Below are positions 48,319-59,930 of a stretch of 64,000 bases of DNA, one piece after another (the first letter of the stretch is position 1; the number at the start of each line of letters is the position of its first letter). Source of the stretch: Epiperipatus broadwayi (lineage: Eukaryota; Onychophora; Udeonychophora; Euonychophora; Peripatidae); the NCBI GenBank assembly GCA_028023455.1, contig JAQFVV010012988.1, positions 124,001-188,000 on the forward strand, given 5' to 3'. Position numbers and translations under genes: made by a program. The notes under the pieces were generated by a model, which searched no databases, was not told the origin of the DNA, and was given only the letters and a program-made list of their open reading frames with translations.

Positions 48319-49344
48319 GCCAATTACTTCTATTTATTAATTAAGTTTATTTCAATAATATACAATCTCACCATCGTAATTTATATATCTATATTTAAGC
48401 GTATCTATATGCCTTGGGTAAAATAAAGCGTTCGTCTTACTATCGTTAAAATAATTTTTCATTAAATATTTTGTCATAGATTCAAATATAATCAAATGTT
48501 TTCAAATGTATTTTGTTTATTTTCACGACCTCAATGGCATGAAAATAGTTTATATCATATGTATAATGAATTTCGGAATGTTCCTAGAAAAATGTTAGTC
48601 ACCATGTTTCTGAACCATAATCCAAAGCGTTAATAGCAATATTATGTAATTCCTTTTATTAACTGATTGGCATTTTAATATTAGACCCACCAAAGATGTG
48701 TGTTTATTTGTAATATATTATTTAGCTAAGAAAGAGCATATGAGAACTAATAGCGTGAATGACACTATGTAACCGCTTGCTCATTCACGCACACACTAAT
48801 GGATATAATTAATTTATAAATGTATAACAATTTGTCAGTATATTAAAATATATTTTATTGTCTAACTTATTTGAGTAGTTCAAATTCCTTTTCCTCCACT
48901 TCCACATATTACAGCCATGCTTATATATTATTTTAATAGAGTCATAGTTAATAGATGTCTCATTGTTTAGCTCAGCTTTGCTAGTCGGCCGGATTAAAAT
49001 TAATTCTTTTGTGCCATCACTACTATGTTATTTATTGGGTGTTAGATCTGGGGCTTAGAGAGTGGGTTCGAATTCATCCTGATCCCTGACCTAAATCTCG
49101 GGCTTGACTGGGTTTGAAGTACATTTTGTGAGTTCCAGCTCATAATTAGATGGATAAACATGTTTTGACCGGTACAATATGAAGTATTATAGCTTTATCT
49201 TTCTTCTTGCATTACCAAATCTATATTACATTAATATCATTTATGTTCATTATTACATTTTTTTTAAAAATATAAGTAAGTTCTGAAGAACCACTAACCA
49301 TCACATGATCACCCTCTCTTATAATAGCACATAACTGTTATTAA
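48261..49344. other. AT-rich DNA with a weak SINE-like piece
   Basis: GTGGGTTCGAATTC (about 49061-49074) fits a box B, and TTTAGCTCAGCTTTG (about 48965-48979) a box A, but they are about 90 bases apart, too far for a simple tRNA. No gene is seen. Confidence 0.35.
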
Positions 49345-49690
49345 ACAGGCAAAACTCTCTATACAGTAGTGCCACCCTGTGCTAACCAGAGTAATCAATG
49401 GATGCCAGAAGGCTTGTGCATAAAATCCCCATCTAGTGTCTACTCATCCAATATCCCCAGACTACTTTGTGGCTTGTAGCTTTCATCAGTGAGGAGCCTT
49501 GGATCTGAGAGCACTGTGCAGTGTTCTCAGATCCAAGACTCCTCACTCACAAAAGCCACAAGCCAGAAACTAGTCTGCAGATATTGGATGAGTAGACACT
49601 AGAAGAGTATTTTATGCACAAGCCTTCTGGCATCCATTGATTACTCTGGTTAACACAGGGTGGTACTACTGTATAGAGAGTTTTGCCTGT
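49345..49690. mobile_element. Palindromic MITE, best copy (346 bp)
   Basis: Almost the whole element is one inverted repeat centred near 49517: ACAGGCAAAACTCTCTATAC at the left tip pairs with the right tip, and GGATCTGAGAGCACTG pairs with CAGTGTTCTCAGATCC at the centre. TTAA lies outside both ends (49341-49344, 49691-49694). No ORF. Copies or fragments lie at 1329, 14821, 15245, 18246, 21845, 61018 and 62640. Confidence 0.8.
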
Positions 49691-50317
49691 TTAAGTTTTG
49701 AAGAAGATTTCTGGGGTAATCGAAACCATCAATAGTAGGTTGTAAAAAGCATTGTAATAAAGAACACAAATGATATTAATATAATGTGTTTACATATGCC
49801 TTTAATCAATAAATTAATAATAATTGAAATTTTACTCAGATGTTGAAAAAACTTAGAATACTAGTGATAGAACTGGGCCATGGACTACAGAATTTTCACT
49901 TTACTACTGCATCATCTACACAGAGTTCTAAACAATTATAATCCATTCTTTTATTTTTATAATAAATGGAAAATTTACCATTTGTCTCTTTACTTTATTC
50001 TCTTAGTCCTATATTTGTTAGAGTCTCTTACATTATGTTACTTTAGAATACTGGATGACAATAATGAAAATGAATTTGTGTACAAGTTTTATTAAACCCA
50101 CTAAAATATCATGTGATCACTACTGTATGGAGAGAGTTGCTACTCTTTTACAAATTTTATATAATTTTCTCTAAAATTATAAGACTGCTGCCTGTAATGG
50201 TGATTTGGTATTTCTAAGAGTAACTTATACAGCACACACATATACAATATGTTTATTGTTTTTAAAACAATTATAATTTAGCAATTTCAAGAGATAGTCA
50301 TTATACTAGTATGACCA

Positions 50318-50355
<38 letters not shown>

Positions 50356-50601
50356 ATGAGGATTGTGTGTGAAATATATCAAAACATTGTATTATATAAT
50401 TAGATATATCAATGTAGGTAAATATATAGATTTGCATGTAGTCAATTGCAAAACTTACCCTGTATTTTATTACAATATATGTATAAATTTAAACACACAC
50501 AAAATAAGAATATATATGTAAATCATGAAGTCGTAATAAAATCAGAGGGATAAATTTAGAAAATTTAACAAGATGTGATGATAGGTATTTAATAAATGAT
50601 A
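49691..50601. other. AT-rich DNA with a MITE end relic
   Basis: CACTACTGTATGGAGAG at 50115-50132 is an isolated right end of the palindromic MITE. A pure AT run lies at 50321-50352. The ORF at 49880-50095 has no known domain. Confidence 0.45.
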
Positions 50602-50912
50602 TTTCTGTGGTGTAATTTTCACTACATTATTCTCATGCAAGGTAGAGACAGGTTTCATATATCTTTTTCTTATGACTTTGCTCATGTGTTTATGGTTATA
50701 ATCCACAACAAGGTGTTTAAAGTAGGTAGTCACCAGTCCCTACCTTGCATGAGAGTGCTGCAGTGAAAATTACACTACAGAAATTTTATTCATTAAGTGG
50801 ATAATCTCTATATTAATAAATGACTATTAAAAATTATTAATATACTTTCATTAACTGGTTTGTGTCAATATTGTCAAGGCAGTATTTGACACAATTGTGT
50901 ATATATATATAT
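50602..50912 (+). repeat. Unit of the ~345-bp tandem family, left of the array
   Basis: 50733-50912 aligns with the second part of the units at 59500-60187: ACAAGGTGTT, CAGTCCCTA, GAAAATTACACTA, CATTAAGTGGATAATCTCTA, GTTTGTGTCAA. Its first part has been replaced by an inverted copy: 50602-50652 is the reverse complement of 50733-50783, a hairpin. The hammerhead-like core of the family is not present in this unit. Confidence 0.65.
50846..50912 (+). repeat. 67-bp direct repeat, left copy
   Basis: TTTCATTAACTGGTTTGTGT and the rest up to the AT run directly before the array recur at 59131-59197 directly after it, with one mismatch in the readable part. Confidence 0.9.
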
Positions 50913-53179
50913 TGTAACGATACGGAATTGGGACTTACGTAAACTGCACTACGGGGCGCCATCTAGGCATTTGAACCTAGAAAAATTTATAAAGTAGGCA
51001 GATACGTAAGTCAAAAAAAAAAAAAAATTTTTTTTTTTTTTATTTTTATTTTGATTCCGGTCGTTAGCCCATGTCACTAGCTCAGTGGAATAGCAGAGAT
51101 TTAATAATATCATTTACTAGTATATAAAAGAATAAAGTAAGCCACTGCCAGTAATTATCATACAAACAGATTTATTTATGCACATATATATAAGGTTTAA
51201 AATTATTTTAGTGATTTACATTTAAACATTTAACATTATTTTTAACTTTGATTTTACTTTAATTTACATTGAGTTACTATTATATTATAAATTTACATTT
51301 TTAATCAAGTTCGCACAGATGGGATTATAAACCTGTTTAATATGTTGCTATAGATCGGTTACATAGATTTCAACGGTCAAAAACATTTCAAAGTAAACAT
51401 AAACGATCAAAATACAAAATTATTGATTACTGACAATTGCATAGGGAATTATAAGAAACCCTCTAGTATTCATCGTAAGATACTTGCATCGTCACCAATA
51501 ACTTAAAAGACATCCGAATAAATACATTTTTAGATACTCACCGTAAGGTATCATTATTTATCGAATGTCTATATATTTTGATCAAATATGAAACGCAAAA
51601 CATAGTTAACCGATAAACAATCCATGCAAGCGTCTATAAACAACTTAAATTTAATAGTTTTATTTAGGATCGAGCCTGAATCGACTACATAGATTTGCAT
51701 TTAAAAATAAAATATTCTATCCCTACTTAACCTTAGGCAACACATTTCGCAATCAACTGGCGCCAATCCATCTGATACATTCATGTATTCAATGTAGCAT
51801 GATACGACAACACAACAATATTGTCAGGAATGTACATCTGAACAATATGTAGAAATAGAAACGACATTGACTCTCCACCCACAGGGATGTGACATCTGTG
51901 GGCAAGTAGATCAATAAACTAAAAACTCCATAGGAATGGGCTGCGGTATTCTGCCGACTTACAAACCCATCCATAGGCAAACAGAGGGTGTGTGGCGTAT
52001 ATCTATAATCCTGCCCGTAGCGGATCTCATATTACACCTACTAATTACATAAATATATCCAATCCATTGAACCAATTCAACTACGAAATGAACAACCCAA
52101 GATTACCCTCCCTTAATATATCTTTACAAATCGATACAGCCATTCACGCCCGACTTAAGTTTAACATTTTTTTTATAATTTATTTAACGGAAAACAGAAA
52201 TCATAATAAAACTTAAAGAACAAAATTAAATAAATAAATAAATAAATGGAAATGATTTTACAAATTAAATACATTAAATAAAATTATAACCAATTAATAA
52301 ATATTGTTGGTCAGATAGAATAATATTAAAATCATTTTAAATATGAAAAGTTTTTAATTTACTGTTCATAAATTTTAAAGTTCTTACGGTTATTGAAATA
52401 GTTCATCCTATTATATTCCTGGCCGTTTAAACGTGAATTCCCACGTCGTCCGAAGATTAGTATCCGGTTGATTTATTTATTTATCCTTTGGAGATTTTGT
52501 TTTTCGTGTAGTTGGTCCTCATTGTAGAAACGATGGCCCATTTTTTTTCTTTCTTAGCAGAACTGAAGGGATTGAAGCTGTGCGTCTTTTTCAATCCCCC
52601 CAGCGCTAACACCTAGCTGTTACATCGTCAATAATCAATCAATTTCCAGTCACTAACTAACTACCAAGCTTTCCAAAACCTGTCCTTTTTATATTAATGT
52701 CAAGGATTGAATTAACATTGCGTCATGGATGTGATGATCCTTTCGCTGAGGTCCGATTTCCCAAAGGGATTTCTTCTCATTTGCTAACAGTTTCTATTGT
52801 TTTCTTTCTATCTGACTGAGTGTTATTACATTTAAATGCTCAAGGCTGGTTTACATTTAACTAATTAACAATCATTTCCATTTCTAATTAATTACCCTGT
52901 TTTCCAAATCAAAAATATATTTAAAGACAGATTTAGAGATATAATTTTATCTCCAAATCTTTTTAAAATTTAGTTTTAAAAATACCTTTTTCTTTAATAA
53001 AAATTTTATTTTAATAATTTTTCATTATCTGTGCGACTTAATATATAAGAGTTTAAGACGATATTTTAATTTCAATTTTTAATTTTTAAAGAAAGTTTTT
53101 AAATGCGAACTTTTTATTTTAACTTGTTTAATAATTATATATAAAAAAAACAATGTAACGAACGTCTGTGCTCGTTACA
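50913..53179 (-). repeat. Array LTR copy 1
   Basis: Starts TGTAACGATACGG and ends CTCGTTACA on the plus strand, with 8-bp inverted termini. It carries CCTTTTTATA (TATA box, minus strand) at 52684-52693 and the ATTCACGCCCGACTTAAG block shared with the solo LTR. Confidence 0.75.
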
Positions 53180-53901
53180 TATCAGTAAAGTTACTTAAAA
53201 AAAAAATGATCAAAAAAAAAAATATTTTACTTAGGGTTAGTAATTACGGTATTAACAAAATTTACAAACATTCGGTTAATAATTTTACAAAAAACTCTAT
53301 ACAAAAAGAAAAAGAAAATGTTGACCATCGCCTACCTAAGGACCATTTACGTTTACACCCCTCCCCCCGAGAATTCTATTTTATTTTATCCATTTGATTT
53401 CTACTTACGGCATGACAAACAAATTATTTAACTTATTTAGGAAGGTTGCATTGAGATAAATATGTTCCAAGATAATGGATTTATACGTGTATATTTGCAG
53501 CACAATTATAACTACCACCAACTTATTTATGACTGATTGAAATGCATAAATAGGATTACACTGACGTAAATTCCCAACGGTACTCATCGTAAGGTACCAC
53601 ATTTCGATCATAAACTTCCGTGGCTGTGCGCCTATACACGTTAACGCATAAATATATATTAACAAAAAAAAGACATATCCAATGCAACCTTTTGATTTTC
53701 TTTTTAATTTACAAAAATTAGTTTTAAAATTATTTATACTTTCTTTTATTTAATATATATGCGCAATTTCTTGCTGGCAGTGCTTTTATAAAATTTAAAA
53801 ATATCCGACTTATGTAAACAGATAAAACATTTCATTTTGATAAAATTTGCTCAGGGTATATGTGGTTTATTAAAGATCGGCCCCAGATTGGGAAAGCCAG
53901 T
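53180..53901 (-). other. Array internal region 1 (722 bp)
   Basis: Between the TCGTTACA end of LTR 1 and the TGTAACGA start of LTR 2. On the minus strand TGGCTTTCCCAATCTGGGG starts two bases after the LTR end and may be a primer-binding site. A purine tract (GGGGGGAGGGG, minus strand, 53358-53368) lies 180 bases short of the far LTR boundary, so it is not in the usual place. ORFs of 63 and 86 codons are unrecognised. Confidence 0.6.
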
Positions 53902-56167
53902 TGTAACGATCCGGAGAAAACGACTTACGTAAACTGCACTACGGGGCGCCATCTAGGCATTTGAACCTAGAAAAATTTATAAAGTAGGCAGATACGTAAG
54001 TCAAAAAAAAAAAAATTTTTTTTTTTTTTTTTTAAATTTTGATTCCGGTCGTTAGCCCATGTCACTAGCTCAGTGGAATAGCAGAGATTTAATAATATCA
54101 TTTACTAGTATATAAAAGAATAAAGTAAGCCACTGCCAGTAATTATCATACAAACAGATTTATTTATGCACATATATATAAGGTTTAAAATTATTTTAGT
54201 GATTTACATTTAAACATTTAACATTATTTTTAACTTTGATTTTACTTTAATTTACATTGAGTTACTATTATATTATAAATTTACATTTTTAATCAAGTTC
54301 GCACAGATGGGCTTATAAACCTGTTTAATATGTTGCTATAGATCGGTTACATAGATTTCAACGGTCAAAAACATTTCAAAGTAAACATAAACGATCAAAA
54401 TACAAAATTATTGATTACTGACAATTGCATAGGGAATTATAAGAAACCCTCTAGTATTCATCGTAAGATACTTGCATCGTCACCAATAACTTAAAAGACA
54501 TCCGAATAAATACATTTTTAGATACTCACCGTAAGGTATCATTATTTATCGAATGTCTATATATTTTGATCAAATATGAAACGCAAAACATAGTTAACCG
54601 ATAAACAATCCATGCAAGCGTCTATAAACAACTTAAATTTAATAGTTTTATTTAGGATCGAGCCTGAATCGACTACATAGATTTGCATTTAAAAATAAAA
54701 TATTCTATCCCTACTTAACCTTAGGCAACACATTTCGCAATCAACTGGCGCCAATCCATCTGATACATTCATGTATTCAATGTAGCATGATACGACAACA
54801 CAACAATATTGTCAGGAATGTACATCTGAACAATATGTAGAAATAGAAACGACATTGACTCTCCACCCACAGGGATGTGACATCTGTGGGCAAGTAGATC
54901 AATAAACTAAAAACTCCATAGGAATGGGCTGCGGTATTCTGCCGACTTACAAACCCATCCATAGGCAAACAGAGGGTGTGTGGCGTATATCTATAATCCT
55001 GCCCGTAGCGGATCTCATATTACACCTACTAATTACATAAATATATCCAATCCATTGAACCAATTCAACTACGAAATGAACAACCCAAGATTACCCTCCC
55101 TTAATATATCTTTACAAATCGATACAGCCATTCACGCCCGACTTAAGTTTAACATTTTTTTTATAATTTATTTAACGGAAAACAGAAATCATAATAAAAC
55201 TTAAAGAACAAAATTAAATAAATAAATAAATAAATGGAAATGATTTTACAAATTAAATACATTAAATAAAATTATAACCAATTAATAAATATTGTTGGTC
55301 AGATAGAATAATATTAAAATCATTTTAAATATGAAAAGTTTTTAATTTACTGTTCATAAATTTTAAAGTTCTTACGGTTATTGAAATAGTTCATCCTATT
55401 ATATTCCTGGCCGTTTAAACGTGAATTCCCACGTCGTCCGAAGATTAGTATCCGGTTGATTTATTTATTTATCCTTTGGAGATTTTGTTTTTCGTGTAGT
55501 TGGTCCTCATTGTAGAAACGATGGCCCATTTTTTTCTCTTTCTTAGCAGAACTGAAGGGATTGAAGCTGTGCGTCTTTTTCAATCCCCCCAGCGCTAACA
55601 CCTAGCTGTTACATCGTCAATAATCAATCAATTTCCAGTCACTAACTTATGCTTTCCAAAACTTGTCCTTTTTATATTTTTGTCAAAGGATTGAATTAAC
55701 ATTGCGTCATGGATGTAATGATCCTTTCGCTGAGGTCCGATTTCCATAGGGATTTCTTCTTATTTGCTAACAGTTTCTATTGTTTTTGTTTTTTTTCTAT
55801 CTGACTGAGGTTATTACATTTAAATGCCGAAGGCTGGTTTACATTTAACTAATTAACAATCATTTCCATTTCTAATTAATTACCCTGTTTTCCAAATCAA
55901 AAATATATTTAAAGACAGATTTAGAGATATAATTTTATCTCCAAATCTTTTTTAAAATTTAGTTTTAAAAATACCTTTTTCTTTAATAAAAATTTTATTT
56001 TAATAATTTTTCATTATCTGTGCGACTTAATATATAAGAGTTTAAGACGATATTTTAATTTCAATTTTTAATTTTTAAAGAAAGTTTTTAAATGCGAACT
56101 TTTTATTTTAACTTGTTTAATAATTATATATAAAAAAACAATGTAACGAACGTCTGTGCTCGTTACA
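53902..56167 (-). repeat. Array LTR copy 2
   Basis: Starts TGTAACGATCCGGAG. Nearly identical to copies 1 and 3 with small indels around 55645-55815 and in the A/T homopolymer near 54005-54035. Confidence 0.75.
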
Positions 56168-56889
56168 TATCAGTAAAGTTACTTAAAAAAAAAATGATCA
56201 AAAAAAAAAATATTTTACTTAGGGTTAGTAATTACGGTATTAACAAAATTTACAAACATTCGGTTAATAATTTTACAAAAAACTCTATACAAAAAGAAAA
56301 AGAAAATGTTGACCATCGCCTACCTAAGGACCATTTACGTTTACACCCCTCCCCCCGAGAATTCTATTTTATTTTATCCATTTGATTTCTACTTACGGCA
56401 TGACAAACAAATTATTTAACTTATTTAGGAAGGTTGCATTGAGATAAATATGTTCCAAGATAATGGATTTATACGTGTATATTTGCAGCACAATTATAAC
56501 TACCACCAACTTATTTATGACTGATTGAAATGCATAAATAGGATTACACTGACGTAAATTCCCAACGGTACTCATCGTAAGGTACCACATTTCGATCATA
56601 AACTTCCGTGGCTGTGCGCCTATACACGTTAACGCATAAATATATATTAACAAAAAAAAGACATATCCAATGCAACCTTTTGATTTTCTTTTTAATTTAC
56701 AAAAATTAGTTTTAAAATTATTTATACTTTCTTTTATTTAATATATATGCGCAATTTCTTGCTGGCAGTGCTTTTATAAAATTTAAAAATATCCGACTTA
56801 TGTAAGCAGATAAAACATTTCATTTTGATAAAATTTGCTCAGGGTATATGTGGTTTATTAAAGATCGGCCCCAGATTGGGAAAGCCAGT
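56168..56889 (-). other. Array internal region 2 (722 bp)
   Basis: Same length as, and practically identical to, internal region 1; I noticed only one or two substitutions (for example GTAAACAGA against GTAAGCAGA). Confidence 0.6.
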
Positions 56890-59130
56890 TGTAACGATCC
56901 GGAGAAAGGGACTTACGTAAACTGCACTACGGGGCGCCATCTAGGCATTTGAACCTAGAAAAATTTATAAAGTAGGCAGATACGTAAGTCAAAAAAAAAA
57001 ATTTTTTTTTTTTTATTTTTATTTTGATTCCGGTCGTTAGCCCATGTCACTAGCTCAGTGGAATAGCAGAGATTTAATAATATCATTTACTAGTATATAA
57101 AAGAATAAAGTAAGCCACTGCCAGTAATTATCATACAAACAGATTTATTTATGCACATATATATAAGGTTTAAAATTATTTTAGTGATTTACATTTAAAC
57201 ATTTAACATTATTTTTAACTTTGATTTTACTTTAATTTACATTGAGTTACTATTATATTATAAATTTACATTTTTAATCAAGTTCGCACAGATGGATATT
57301 ATAAACCTGTTTAATATGTTGCTATAGATCGGTTACATAGATTTCAACGGTCAAAAACATTTCAAAGTAAACATAAACGATCAAAATACAAAATTATTGA
57401 TTACTGACAATTGCATAGGGAATTATAAGAAACCCTCTAGTATTCATCGTAAGATACTTGCATCGTCACCAATAACTTAAAAGACATCCGAATAAATACA
57501 TTTTTAGATACTCACCGTAAGGTATCATTATTTATCGAATGTCTATATATTTTGATCAAATATGAAACGCAAAACATAGTTAACCGATAAACAATCCATG
57601 CAAGCGTCTATAAACAACTTAAATTTAATAGTTTTATTTAGGATCGAGCCTGAATCGACTACATAGATTTGCATTTAAAAATAAAATATTCTATCCCTAC
57701 TTAACCTTAGGCAACACATTTCGCAATCAACTGGCGCCAATCCATCTGATACATTCATGTATTCAATGTAGCATGATACGACAACACAACAATATTGTCA
57801 GGAATGTACATCTGAACAATATGTAGAAATAGAAACGACATTGACTCTCCACCCACAGGGATGTGACATCTGTGGGCAAGTAGATCAATAAACTAAAAAC
57901 TCCATAGGAATGGGCTGCGGTATTCTGCCGACTTACAAACCCATCCATAGGCAAACAGAGGGTGTGTGGCGTATATCTATAATCCTGCCCGTAGCGGATC
58001 TCATATTACACCTACTAATTACATAAATATATCCAATCCATTGAACCAATTCAACTACGAAATGAACAACCCAAGATTACCCTCCCTTAATATATCTTTA
58101 CAAATCGATACAGCCATTCACGCCCGACTTAAGTTTAACATTTTTTTTTATAATTTATTTAACGGAAAACAGAAATCATAATAAAACTTAAAGAACAAAA
58201 TTAAATAAATAAATAAATAAATGGAAATGATTTTACAAATTAAATACATTAAATAAAATTATAACCAATTAATAAATATTGTTGGTCAGATAGAATAATA
58301 TTAAAATCATTTTAAATATGAAAAGTTTTTAATTTACTGTTCATAAATTTTAAAGTTCTTACGGTTATTGAAATAGTTCATCCTATTATATTCCTGGCCG
58401 TTTAAACGTGAATTCCCACGTCGTCCGAAGATTAGTATCCGGTTGATTTATTTATTTATCCTTTGGAGATTTTGTTTTTCGTGTAGTTGGTCCTCATTGT
58501 AGAAACGATGGCCCATTTTTTTCTCTTTCTTAGCAGAACTGAAGGGATTGAAGCTGTGCGTCTTTTTCAATCCCCCCAGCGCTAACACCTAGCTGTTACA
58601 TCGTCAATAATCAATCAATTTCCAGTCACTAACTACTAAGCTTTCCAAAACCTGTCCTTTTTATATTAATGTCAAGGATTGAATTAACATTGCGTCATGG
58701 ATGTAATGATTCTTTCGCTGAGGTCCGATTCCATAGGGATTTCTTCTTATTTGCTAACAGTTTCTATTGTTTTCTTATCTGACTAGTGTTTTTACATTTA
58801 AATGCTGAAGGCTGGTTTACATTTAACTAATTAACAATCATTTCCATTTCTAATTAATTACCCTGTTTTCCAAATCAAAAATATATTTCAAGACAAATTT
58901 AAAGATATAATTTTATCTCCAAATCTTTTTTAAAATTTAGTTTTAAAAATACCTTTTTCTTTAATAAAAATTTTATTTTAATAATTTTTCATTATCTGTG
59001 CGACTTAATATATAAGAGTTTAAGACGATATTTTAATTTCAATTTTTAATTTTTAAAGAAAGTTTTTAAATGCGAACTTTTTATTTTAACTTGTTTAATA
59101 ATTATATATAAAAAAACAATGTAATGAACG
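56890..59130 (-). repeat. Array LTR copy 3, truncated end
   Basis: Follows copies 1 and 2 until CAATGTAATGAACG at 59130, then passes into the 67-bp direct repeat. The last about 20 bases with the TCGTTACA terminus are missing. Confidence 0.75.
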
Positions 59131-59180
59131 TTTCATTAACTGGTTTGTGTCAATATTGTCAAAGCAGTATTTGACACAAT

Positions 59181-59228
<48 letters not shown>

Positions 59229-59230
59229 AT
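59131..59230 (+). repeat. 67-bp direct repeat, right copy, and AT run
   Basis: Repeats 50846-50912 directly after the array, then continues as a pure AT microsatellite. Confidence 0.9.
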
Positions 59231-59285
59231 ATATACATATCAAAATATTAATATATAACAAACTAACCAAAGGAAATACATATAA

Positions 59286-59491
59286 AAACAAAAAAATAAA
59301 GACTTATAAATCCAATAAATAATATAATATTTCAACCAGAGGACTGGTTTTCATCAGAAAGAAAAAAAATACACAGTAATTTTTGATTATCGCCATTTTA
59401 CTGTGTATTTTTTTTCTTTCTGATGAAAACCAGTCCTCTGGTTGAAATATTATATTATTTATTGGATTTATAAGTCTTTATTTTTTTGTTT
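59286..59491. repeat. Perfect 94-bp inverted repeat
   Basis: Arms 59286-59379 and 59398-59491 appear to be exact reverse complements, separated by 18 bases. Each arm carries CTGATGAAAACCAG...GGTTGAAA: a CUGAUGA block, a six-pair stem (AACCAG/CUGGUU) with UCCU loop, and GAAA (plus strand 59420-59447; minus strand in the left arm). This is the shape of a hammerhead-ribozyme core with one extra A. Inverted terminal repeats with hammerhead motifs are known from Penelope-like retroelements. No reverse transcriptase is present, so this would be a terminal fragment. Confidence 0.8.
59420..59447 (+). ncRNA. Hammerhead-like core in the hairpin
   Basis: CUGAUGA (59420-59426), one unpaired A, stem II 59428-59433/59438-59443, GAAA (59444-59447). 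The core is fully conserved, but I could not identify a convincing stem III, cleavage site and stem I around it. It may be a coincidental or decayed ribozyme. A mirror copy lies on the minus strand in the left arm. Confidence 0.4.
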
Positions 59492-59545
59492 ATATATATA
59501 TGAACAATGTTAAAAGTAAGTAGATGTAAGAGATTGTGGTCTGGG

Positions 59546-59587
59546 CCAACTGATGAGTACTAGCTCAGCATGAGATGTACATCTTGG
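59546..59587 (+). ncRNA. Hammerhead-like motif, unit A
   Basis: CCAA (59546-59549) and UUGG (59584-59587) can form stem I. CUGAUGA lies at 59550-59556. Stem II at 59557-59571 is partly broken (GUACUA against CAGCAU). GAGA stands in place of GAAA at 59572-59575. UGUACA forms a minimal palindromic stem III, followed by UC, with cleavage expected after C59583. All elements are in type I order. The two core changes probably inactivate it. Confidence 0.55.
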
Positions 59588-59887
59588 AGATCATATATTT
59601 TTTCACATCTTTGATCATATATTTATGATTGCACACCTCCACAAGGTGTTAAAAGCAAGTAGAAATCAGTCCCTATTTGTGTGAGAGTGGTATACTGAAA
59701 ATTACACTATAAAAATATTCATTAAGTAGATAATCTCTAACCTAATAAATAATTAATAAAAATTATTTATAGACCTGGGTCAAGGTTGTGATGGTGGTAA
59801 ATTTGACATATCAATTAAGCTGCAGTAATTGGATATCTATATATACTGAACAATGATAAAATTTTGTGTGAGAGACTGGGACCTGGG

Positions 59888-59930
59888 CCAACTGATGAGT
59901 GCTGGTTCAGCACAAAATGTGCATCTCATG
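59888..59930 (+). ncRNA. Hammerhead-like motif, unit B
   Basis: CCAA, then CUGAUGA (59892-59898), then a perfect stem II GUGCUG/CAGCAC with GUU loop (59899-59913). AAAA replaces GAAA (59914-59917), followed by UGUGCAUC as short stem III plus cleavage triplet. Stem I is weaker (UCAUGG). Unit B keeps the stem that unit A lost; A differs at another core base, so an intact ancestor is likely. Confidence 0.55.

Larger units (their letters stand above)
50913..59130 (-). mobile_element. Tandem LTR array, 2.99-kb units, 2.75 copies
   Basis: Units start at 50913, 53902 and 56890 (period 2988-2989) and are almost identical apart from homopolymer runs and a few substitutions. The third stops at 59130. 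Comparison with the solo LTR at 25710-27911 splits each unit into an LTR of about 2267 bp (TGTAACGA ... TCGTTACA) and a 722-bp internal part. The array therefore reads LTR-internal-LTR-internal-LTR, with the last LTR lacking its final ~20 bases. The internal part has no gag or pol, so the element is non-autonomous (TRIM/LARD-like). Minus orientation is inferred from TATAAAAAGG boxes and a TGG-starting primer site. Small ORFs repeated in every unit (for example 51992-52216 and 53206-53397) show no known domain and are not called genes. Confidence 0.8.

Noticed and set aside
51789-58181. Small ORFs repeated in each 2.99-kb unit (63, 74, 63 and 86 codons)
   Set aside because: Their conservation only reflects near-identity of the units. 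They have no recognisable domain, and the equivalent positions in the diverged solo LTR are not open.
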